From positions 3,162,001 to 3,226,000 of the forward strand of contig NC_090964.1 in the NCBI RefSeq assembly GCF_040807025.1: a stretch of DNA of 64,000 nucleotides. The letters run 5' to 3'. The notes under the pieces are model-generated. The model searched no databases. It saw nothing but the letters and a program-made list of their open reading frames with translations, and was not told where the DNA came from. Of this stretch, positions 55,501 through 64,000 are shown one piece after another (position 1 is the first letter of the stretch; the number at the start of each line of letters is the position of its first letter). Source of the DNA: Struthio camelus. Its lineage: Eukaryota; Chordata; Aves; Struthioniformes; Struthionidae. Position numbers and translations under genes: made by a program.

Positions 55501-57956
55501 CCCGCAGCTGTCTGGCTACAGGGCTCACTGGGGTACACACTGTCATGGCACTGGTCTGTGTTGGGGAGAAACTGGCCGGGGTGGGGGCCACCCCTTATGC
55601 CCACAGGCTGGCTGCTCGTGGCATTTGACCCATCTGCTGTTACATGCCGCCGAGCCGCATCCGGAGGCAGAGGGCAGATGTGCAGATCTGTGCAGTGGTG
55701 GGCTCAGAGATTTGCACCAGGGGCTGTGCTCTGCCCGCACGCTGCCCAGGTGAGGGGGGACCCTGCATCCCCACTGCAGGCTTCTGCGGCAAGGGAGGGC
55801 TCCAACCTGCAAAACAGGAGCCTGTCAGACATGAGTGCCAAGCTCGTATGCCCTGCCGTACCCGCCTTGGGTTCTATCCCACCTCAGAGCAGGGGACCCA
55901 TGTGTCACACCTTGCCAGCAGCCATGTAGCCCTGAGCAGGCGTCTCTCTCTCTCTCTCTCTCTCTCTGTCCTTCAGACGGCCCTTGGGAGGAAGCCAGGA
56001 CACAAAACCAGCAAATGCTACCTTGGCTGGGCCAGGCTCTGGCTCATGCTTGTGTGCAAGCATGGGGCCGGGGAGGGGGAGGGCGGGCTGCATACTCTGT
56101 GGCCTCCCCCCACCCCAGTCAATCCGGTGCTCTCAGCATAGGATGAGCCTGGAGTAGCCCTCTCCCTGCTCAATCCAGCCAGGCTCTGTGCCACCATTCC
56201 TGTGGCCACCAGCCCTGTGGCCTGTGCTGGGTGCCACCAGCCCTCCGCATGCCACACAGAAGCCATGCTCTCACCAGGATTCTTTTATGTACATTTTCCA
56301 GAATCCCCCTTGGATGGCTGGCACCAAGGACACAGGACGTGGTGGTGCATCACAGGGCCTGGCTAGGCACTGAAGTCCCTGCCCAGCAGGCCTCACTTGC
56401 CAGCAGCCCTGGCCTCCTCAGCCCCAGCCCTGCTCTGGTGTGGAGGAGGCCAGGATCCTGCAGGACAGAGTTGGGCATGTTTCATCACCCTGGGACAAGC
56501 CAGCAGGATAACAGGGTGTGTGGGACACAAGTGCAGAAGTTCTCCCAAAGCCTCTTTGGGAAAGGCCGTATTGAGGGTCTCCTAAATGTTCTGGCAAATA
56601 TCAGGCTGTGGCCTGCTTCCTCCTCCATATTTGCCTTTCTCCATTAATCACACCAAGACCTCCCTAACCCTCAGCAGAGCTGGGGTTGCAGTGGGTGCAG
56701 GAGCCCGGCTCCATGCGTGGGCTGAGCTCCATGCAAAGCACACTGCAGCACAGCTGTGGGTTGATGGGATCAGTCCATGGACCAGCCTATTTGGCCCCTC
56801 TCAGAATAAAGCCCAGTCACTTCCTCACACTAAGCATCTCAGACAGCAAGGGACCCTAGCCCCGTTTACCGCAAAGGGCCGGCAGCTCCTGGGCCAGGTG
56901 TGTTGTTCTCCTAGGGACACTCTGGGTCAGTCGCCAGCAGTGGCCTTTGGCAGGGTGCATTGTGAAGTCACCAGTGTCACCAGAGGCATCAGACTGATCC
57001 CATGCCAGGGCATGTGCTCAGGTAGAAACAGACCTCAGCACCAACACAGTCCCCGCACAGGTCACAGCTCTGGGACAGCAGGGAGAAGCGCTGCAGCATG
57101 GAGAAGATCTGCTCCCGCTTTGAGGCTGGCAGCAGGGAAGCAGCACTGCAGCATGCAGGGATTAGGGACAACCATGGGAAAGGCAGCGACTGCAAGCAGG
57201 AGTGGAGAGACAAGAGTCCTGCAGGAGCAGCAGTGCTGGGGAGGACTGGGAGGAGAGAAGAAGCTGTGGGCTGCCAGGGCCCTTGGGGACAGACGTGTCC
57301 CCACAAGCAGCTTCACACCCCACAGACAGAGGCCACCCTGAGAGCTGGGGAAATGCTGCAAGATGCAATACGCAGCTCCGCATCCACTGCCTGGTGCTCC
57401 CACGCAACCTCTCAGTGCTGGAAGCAGGAACTTGGGCCTCACAAGCCCCACTGGCTCAGGGAGACCCTGGGAGGCCGCCATCTTGCTCTGTACCCAGGCT
57501 CACCAGTGCACCCAGTCATGCTCAAGCCTGTTAAGAAGTAGAGGCCGATCTGCAAAGAGCACGAGCCTTGCTGGGCTACGTCAGAAGGGCTGAGCAGAGC
57601 TGTGCAGGCAGAACGTGTGCAGGCACAATGGGCCCGGATGCTATTGGCTGGCTACTTTCGCTAAAAAACCCCTACTCACCTGATCATCAGATTGTTTAGG
57701 CTGATTTTTTTCTGAGCTAAGGGGTGCCCTAAGCTCTACTCCAAGCAGTGCCAGAGGAGCAGGGATGAAGCACCAAGGGGGTCATTTGCCTGTCCTGATG
57801 CAAGGCTCCGTGCCCTGTCCTCGGTCGATCCTCTGGCTGCCCAGCCTAGAGGAGCTGCCTGCAGCGGGTGCTTACGGGGACACATGCTACTGGGAAGCCC
57901 AGTCAAGCGCTCCAATCAGTGCACACACAACCAGCAATGAGGAACTTAGTTTTTCT
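55501..57956. other. Intergenic interval between SLFNL1 and SCMH1; SLFNL1 promoter side
   Basis: No coding sequence is recognised. The open frames of 80-251 codons lie on both strands in GC-rich DNA and have no domain. The SLFNL1 5' UTR and promoter should lie here. A (TC)n tract at 55,943-55,967 (GA in the gene direction) is about 450 bases upstream of the SLFNL1 start codon. No TATA box or CpG island as strong as that of CTPS1 is evident. Confidence 0.55.
55943..55967. repeat. (TC)n microsatellite upstream of SLFNL1
   Basis: About 12 TC units occur in a row. In the SLFNL1 direction this is a GA tract upstream of the coding region. Confidence 0.95.
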
Positions 57957-57962
57957 TTTATT
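57957..57962 (-). terminator. SCMH1: Candidate poly(A) signal of SCMH1
   Basis: TTTATT on the plus strand is AATAAA in the SCMH1 direction, in a T-rich context. It is the more distal of the two candidates found past the stop codon. Use is inferred. Confidence 0.45.
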
Positions 57963-59116
57963 TATAAACAAATCAACATAAAATAAGTGCAGAGGAAAGC
58001 ACTGGCTGACCCCGCACGGGGACCTGTCTGCAACGGGCCAGCGAGATCAGCATTGGGTAAAAATGAGAGGGTGTCTCTGGGCCAGTGCTGTGAGCAACAG
58101 GGCTCTGCGAGGTGGCCAGAGACCCACCTCCCTCAGACCACACTGGTGCAGCAGGGAGTGCAGCTGAGACTTTGCTGTACAACAAAAAGCCTTTTTATTA
58201 CTTTGGGTTTTTTTCTTTTCTTTTTTTGCAACTTTCCCCTTAGGGGTAAACCTAACCCAGTGCAAGAGACTGGTGGGCTTGTTCACCACAGGAGCCCTTT
58301 CTGCTGCTGGCTTGGGCCCTTGAGGCTTGAAGGGAAGAAGGTGCGAGATGTTTCTTCATACGTATAGAAGGTGAGCTAACGGCAGGGAAACAAGTGCTTG
58401 CAAGGTAGATCGCCCCTGTCCCAACCCTTCGGTCAATGCAGAAAGGAAGTGTGTGTGCATACATAAGTGCGTTGTATGTGCATGTGTGTGCACATGTGAT
58501 GAGACAGCCCACAGCTCTAGACCTTCACCATGACTCTCCCAACAGTAAAGACAAGCTCAGCTCTTCCCTGGCTTGTCCCAGGTTGGGGCACAAGATGCTC
58601 CAGGGGCTTGTGCAACCCTTGTTTCTATAGAAAGGTTGCAGCATGGGACAGGAAGTCTGTTGCCGTCAGAGTCCCTGGCCACTCTCACAGCGATCCAGGG
58701 TAAGAAAGCTCCAGGCTGCCGCGAGCTGGTGGCCCGGCTTCGGGAAGGGCTGGGTGGCGTCCACTTAGATACTTCTCTTGCAGCTGCAGTAACGCATTTG
58801 GGACAGCAGATTACTGCTCAAGTGCCATCAAAAATAAATACATTAGACTGTCTGAAACAAACAGGTGCCCCTGGGTAGGGCAAGCCCTTGCAGGAAGAGC
58901 AACGCAAGGACTGGTCACCAGACTGGGCTCCTCTGACTCCCAGACCCAACACCCTCTTGCACATGCTGGGCTGGGACGGACTGAAACACCAGAGGACCAG
59001 GAATGCCCACTGGAAAGACAAACTTTTACATTTCTGGCTAAAAATCTCCAAGGGTTGCAAGTTCAACAACAGGTACAAAAAACATTTCATTGCTTTAAAC
59101 AGACAAATCCTTATTT

Positions 59117-59119
59117 AAA

Positions 59120-59156
<37 letters not shown>

Positions 59157-59157
59157 A
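59117..59157. repeat. (AAAAC)n simple repeat
   Basis: An A-rich simple repeat of AAAAC and AAAAAC units lies on the plus strand, read as GTTTT units in the SCMH1 3' UTR. Confidence 0.9.
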
Positions 59158-60207
59158 GGAGAGAAGGACCGAGTCCTGCAGCATCCAGCCAGCCTCCACT
59201 GCCAACCCAAACGCTAGCATGGAGGGCCTGTCCTTGCCACGCGTACGCCAGACCCCAGCCATGCACCTCACTGAGTTTCCCCACAGCTTGCTCCACACTC
59301 CCAGGCAGTGCTGTGTGCCGGCCACGTGGCATCACCTAAGTCTCGCTTCCTCCTTGGCCTCCCCAGTCAGAAATAAATACGAAGGCCTCCATCCCCAGCC
59401 CAGTGTCACCAGCACAAGGAAGGTCAAAAGTTAAGGGCAGACAGCTCTGCCTCCAAAGGGAGGTGAGCATGCCCAGGGATGAGCAAGCAGGCTGGTGGGA
59501 CCTCAGCATGTGCTGCGGCTCCCACCCATTTGTGGAAGACTGGGTATAGGATGGTTGTTGTTCTAAGCTAGCCATAGTATTACGAAAGTTGAGGGTGAAT
59601 CCCAGGCGCCGTCTCTCTCTCAGCCTGGCTGTCCAGAACAGCACAGTGAAGCACAAAGCGTCCAGCACCCCGGGGTCCACTGCCCATCTGACGTGAGCTG
59701 AGGAGACAGGAATCGAGGACCACCCGGAGCAGGCAAGGCCAGGAGAGCAGGGTTTCTAGGAAACGTGAGAGCAACGCACTCCTGCAGCAGAGCAAAAAGG
59801 AGAGAATCCAGCACAACCGCCCAGTCCCTGAAAGGCTCTGCCAAAGCTCCCATCCAGAGCAGCTCCTCAGTCCCAAGGTAGAGGGACCAGGAAATCACAG
59901 AGAAACACCAGCTCAGGAGCACAGACAGTCTCTCTGCTTCCAACAGGACATCCATGACTCGAGTTTGGTGTGAAGCCCCGGGGCCAACAGGTTGTCGGTC
60001 TCCTTCCAAAAAGCCTCATGGGCCTGGCTGCCAGAGGAAGGAGTGGGTGGGTGGCTGACTGGATCCCTGCACCAGTCCGGGGTGTTTCTGAGAGGTGTCC
60101 GTCTGCGGCATAAATGGGTGTGTGTGCATGCGTACCTGTCTGCAGGTGAGTGCGCGTATGTATGGACAGGAGCAGCATTTCCAGGATCCGTCCTGCCAAG
60201 CGTCCTC

Positions 60208-62984
60208 TCAGAACTTGCCTTGCTTTAGCTTGTCGATATGGTAGGTTAGCTTCAGGGCTGGCCCCAGCTTCAGCCCCATGTACTTCATCATCATGTCACT
60301 CCGCAGCAGGAGCAGGGCTTTCCCGTCAATCTCCTGTAAGAAGGAGAAACAACACCACAAACGTGAGCCTGTCTCTGCTCTCCAGCCTGTCATTGCCCAA
60401 ACTGCCCAGGGCGACGCTCAGCTCCCAGACAACTGAGTGTCTTTTGGCTCCGGCCGCCTGCTGTCACCTTGAGTCAGGCAGGGTTTTGTCCTCGCAGCTC
60501 ATTCTGTTTTTTATTTGCCCAGCCGCTCAAAGCAGCCCACCAAACAGCGCCTACCAGGCAGACCCCTGCCATTCACATCTGTAAGCCCAAATCCTTCCTG
60601 CTTAGCCAGGCCATGCCCAAAAAGGCAATGGCTGAAGCAGCACTGTTGGGCATGAGACCACAGCTCAGAAGCAAAGCAGGTGGGTTCCACGTAACCGTAG
60701 CATCGCCAGTGCACGCAGTTCTCTGCATCCTGCCCTGTCAGGGGTTCAGGCCTTCGACAAGTTTGTGGTGCCAGGATATCTGCTGAAATCCTCCTGTTGG
60801 ATGTTCTACTAATAAACACCCATGAGCTATGTCAAGCTGGGGATTAGCAAATCCTGAATGGAAACAGGAAGCAAGGAAAAGAAAGGGATCAGGAGAATGA
60901 GCTGCTCCAAAGCAGAGGAATCGGCTGGGTGCTAATAAATGGAGTAAACTCTTTTAGCTGTACATCAGGGCTGCACAGGATTTTTGCGCTCACAAATCTC
61001 CAATCATGAACCTTTCTGACCCTGCACACTCGCACCCAACCCTTCTTGAGGCAACGGCAGTGCTCAAGAACAGTCTGTCTCTCAAAGGCATTGCCACCCC
61101 AAAGCACTACAGGGGAAGCATCCTGTCCTATTGTGACACATACAGCACTTTGTACATTGGACTTTATTATAGGAAAAGAGAAAAAATAACCTTGCTGAAA
61201 ATCAAGGTCATAGATGGAGGCAAAAGACAAAAAAACCCTCTTAACCCAAAGAGAAGGCCACTATACATAAAGTGAGTTTCTGGAGTTTCTAAAACAGCAG
61301 GCAGAGGAATACAGAAACAGAACATCTCATCTCCAGCATGGATGATTCCAATTTCATATCTTTCAAAGTGTCTGATGCTTTACTGCTGAGCCACATGTGC
61401 CCCTCGCTGAGGCTCAGGAAAGGAGGGATATGCAGCTTGAAATAACTGCAGAATAGCTTTGTACTTAGCACCAGCTAATGGATGATTTTCAGACCTCACA
61501 GCCCTTGCAGTATTCCTTCCCTTTATCTTTTTCTGGCTTGTCCAGAGTTTTGGAGTGGACAAGCTGCTGTTGATAGCCCAGCTTTCATGAAGAAAATATT
61601 AATTGACTTATAAATGAAAAACAAGAAAACCTCCAACCTCTCTCAAAACAGAAAACCCTGTCCTATGGTGATGCTCAATTAGGTCTCAAACTTGGTAAGA
61701 TCGCCAATATTCTCCAGTACCGAGTCTGTTCTGCTTTTCCCTTCTTAAAATGAAAGGTAAGTTTTTCCCAGGACTGCCAACACGGGGGACTTTAATCTCT
61801 CCGCAGAGGGCTGACCACTCTCTTATATAATTAAACAGAATATTTTTCAGTTACTGGCGGTTCTAAAATGGAAACTGATTAAAAAAAGAGACAGCGTTGT
61901 CTCAGCCCTGTCAGCAGAAAGATCTGCACTACCTCCCTCGGGAAGGAGCCTGTAGGTCTCCACTTACAAAACTGTTACAGATCTGCAGGACACACAAGAT
62001 TTACAGCTCCAGCAGCAAAACGAACAACGACACTCAGCACACAGAGCAAAGTCAGTTCAGTACTGTCTCAGGAAAACACTGGGTGTGGGTTCCACTTCAC
62101 GCGAGCAAGCAGCACAACTCACTTCTCAAGACCTGCCACACCAATCTGAGAACATGCTTAACTGCCTGGCTGGAATACTCACTACCTAACCACACAGCTC
62201 TTCACCACTTCCAGTTCATGCAAAGTATTTTCTTCTACATTTTTTCTGACTTCACAAGTACTACCAGGTACACGGAATGAATCAAAAGGCAGAGAAAAGA
62301 TGAACTGCCTGGTAGGAACTGGGATGCAGAACTGCCAAAATTTCTGTAACTTTAATTGTACAAATTCCATGTTCTGTCTGCAGCTTACACTTAAGGACGT
62401 GCACACAGATGAGAACACTGGAGGACCCCTTTTTATAGGGAATGCTGGGACAGCAACACACTCAATGAATTCCACTTGGGACACAAGTTTTCTTACAAGA
62501 AGGTGAATTTTAAGATCCCAGGATGGATTCTTTTTTTTTGGTGCTAAGGATACCAGATTCAAACCCAGCTAAGAGCTGGGTTTAACTGTCTATATGCACA
62601 GAGGCAGCAGAAGTAGAAGGTTTAATTGTGCTACCATGTCTTCACCTCTGTGACTGGAGGAAGAGCAATCCCAAGCCTGAATGTTATACTAGCAGAACTT
62701 ACGAGGATGTTTTTCATAGGAAAAAACTTTGGCTGGTACAAGGTGCTGCTGTTCTTCAGACTTTCCTATATTTCCTTCATGTGATGATCTGTCCTGTATC
62801 CATATATATATATATATATATATATATGCAGACATATTTACATGTTTTCGAAAGAGGTCAGCGTGGGGTCCCAGCTGTGGATCAGCTTCTCGTATGAACT
62901 GCATCACTTCCTCCACTGTCCAGGACGAGGGGTCTCGGCTGTTCAGCCGTGAGACATCTCGAGATCCAAGATATCTATCTGAAC
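60208..62984 (-). CDS. SCMH1: Sex comb on midleg homolog 1, last two coding exons (partial, 3' end)
   Basis: SCMH1 is a Polycomb-group protein linked to PRC1 in the nucleus. Its C-terminal SAM domain polymerises with other SAM proteins such as PHC. Two exons lie in the window: 62984-62842 (47 complete codons plus the last two bases of a split Gly codon) and 60333-60208 (41 codons and stop). Together they encode a SAM domain from DPSSWTVEEVMQFI through EIDGKALLLL and MMMKYMGLKLGPALKL to the end KLKQGKF. Splice sites are CACCCAG|GT, CAT|GTAAAT and TTACAG|GAG, with the SAM intron in phase 0. The rest of the protein (MBT repeats and zinc-binding region) must be right of this window. The intron in the domain is 2.5 kb. 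A 26-base TA microsatellite starts 15 bases past its donor. Confidence 0.95.
60334..62841 (-). other. SCMH1: SCMH1 intron inside the SAM domain
   Basis: This 2.51 kb intron splits the SAM domain between Lys-His and Glu-Ile-Asp. Apart from the TA microsatellite near its 5' end I see no gene or repeat family. Plus-strand open frames up to 127 codons have no domains. Confidence 0.8.
62802..62827. repeat. (AT)13 microsatellite next to an SCMH1 splice donor
   Basis: Thirteen uninterrupted AT units lie 14 bases inside the intron from the donor at 62,841. Tracts of this length are usually variable between individuals. Confidence 0.97.
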
Positions 62985-64000
62985 CTGGGTGTAATTGCAA
63001 GACAGCAGCAGTTATTTAAAGCACGACTGCAGCATCATTCCAGCAGTTATTCACACTTCATCTACTATTCAGTCTCCTTTCCTGAAGCAATGGCAGAGAC
63101 AATGTGAGGACACCTCCCAACAACGTCCGAGAGAATCCTATGACACAGGTCTAGGACGTAAGCCTTATTGTCTCTCTTCAGGCCTTACTTTCAGAGCAGC
63201 CTTCTACAGCCAGCCCTTTTATTTCCCCTAAAATCCAATTTTTCCTCACCCTCTTTCAGCTCAGACTCGCCCCACCACTCTTACTCTCCGACTTCCTTGA
63301 CCATCTGCTAACATTTCCCACCTTCGCAGAATGCAATACCCTGTTCCCACTTGTTTCCCCAAGAACCTTCTCTCCCCTTCCTTCCCACCACTTCCCCATG
63401 CAGAACACCGTCTTTAGCAACTTTAACATGGCAAAGTCATTTTATGTTTGCGTAGGCTGAATTTACTGTTGCACTGAGCCCATATACAAAATCCTGTTGT
63501 TTTTAAACACTACAGGAGTTAACGAAAGTCCCGTTCTCAAATTGCTGGAATCAGCAGAGCCAGTTGCTTCAGCTCTTCTGTGCAGCATTACTTGTACACG
63601 CAGATGTAGGGGCGAGGCTGACAGACCAAAGCATTAGTGGCCTGGTTTTGTAAGAGATCTTTACTGATGCTAGGTACCTACAATTATAACATGGCTTCGC
63701 AAACATCTAGATTTGACAGGTGCTGATTTGCTGCAATTATCAGCTCTCCTGCCCCTACTCCTCCACTCTATAGGTATCATTCATGCATCCACACATCCTC
63801 ATGGACACCCACCCCAGCTCCCACCCTAATCAAGTTCTCAAATCCCTGGCCACTCCCAATCCATCCTCCCTGATTCAGACATCCGTTTATCACTTTGACA
63901 GCGCCAGTGGATATACCCCCTAACCACACTTGCAAATTCAGCTCTTACCTACTCATTCCTATCTGCTGATGTCCAAGTCCCCATCTAGTCACTAAGGCAA
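62985..64000 (-). other. SCMH1: SCMH1 intron running off the right edge
   Basis: The DNA upstream of the SAM exon, up to the edge of the window, contains no further exon that I recognise on the minus strand. Pyrimidine-rich stretches at 63,190-63,420 are unassigned. Confidence 0.6.

Larger units (their letters stand above)
57957..60207 (-). other. SCMH1: SCMH1 3' UTR, inferred
   Basis: The DNA after the SCMH1 stop codon contains no other coding sequence. Minus-strand AATAAA signals are at 58,194-58,199 and 57,957-57,962. The latter gives a 3' UTR of about 2.25 kb. The stretch carries an (AAAAC)n-type repeat at 59,117-59,157 and no recognisable gene. The end point is uncertain. Confidence 0.55.

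Noticed and set aside
56586-57341. Plus-strand open frame of 251 codons between SLFNL1 and SCMH1
   Set aside because: No recognisable domain, competing frames on the opposite strand and no splice-site framing; treated as chance in GC-rich DNA.

Overview
This is a vertebrate nuclear genome window, almost certainly from a bird. The genes are split by GT-AG introns. The dispersed repeats are CR1 LINEs, several ending in the ATTCTGTG octamer tract typical of avian CR1 3' ends. The main promoter is a TATA-less CpG island. I see no bacterial operon, phage, CRISPR array or tRNA/rRNA gene.

Layout. Bases 1 to about 28,850 are a gene-poor stretch holding decayed CR1 fragments (1-340 minus; 3,705-4,376, 4,512-4,858, 6,950-8,245 and 8,925-9,030 plus; 10,455-10,560 minus, weak) and otherwise unassigned DNA. 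A CpG island at about 28,850-29,960 is the promoter region of CTPS1, which runs on the plus strand. Its 17 coding exons between 29,970 and 46,956 can all be placed, and they join without a frame break into a 591-residue CTP synthase 1. Its 3' UTR may run to poly(A) signals at 50,220-50,231. SLFNL1 (schlafen-like 1) follows in convergent orientation, with three coding exons on the minus strand between 55,500 and 51,254 giving a 433-residue protein. SCMH1 (a Polycomb-group protein) is also on the minus strand and enters from the right edge. Only its last two coding exons, which together make the C-terminal SAM domain, and its 3' UTR lie in the window.

The order CTPS1(+) - SLFNL1(-) - SCMH1(-) is, from general knowledge, the same as on human chromosome 1p34, so the block is conserved. 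The three genes do not form a pathway. CTPS1 makes CTP, SLFNL1 is a predicted RNA-binding schlafen-type nuclease, and SCMH1 is a chromatin repressor.

The region is mostly ordinary. The most interesting points are: SLFNL1 combines an RRM-like domain, a schlafen core with the acidic active-site spacing intact, a C-terminal coiled coil and a possible CaaX end; a TA microsatellite lies 15 bases inside the SCMH1 intron that splits the SAM domain; the CTPS1 frame stays open far upstream of its start codon; and there are several homopolymer tracts and small imperfect tandem duplications. I found no convincing evidence of an undescribed gene system.
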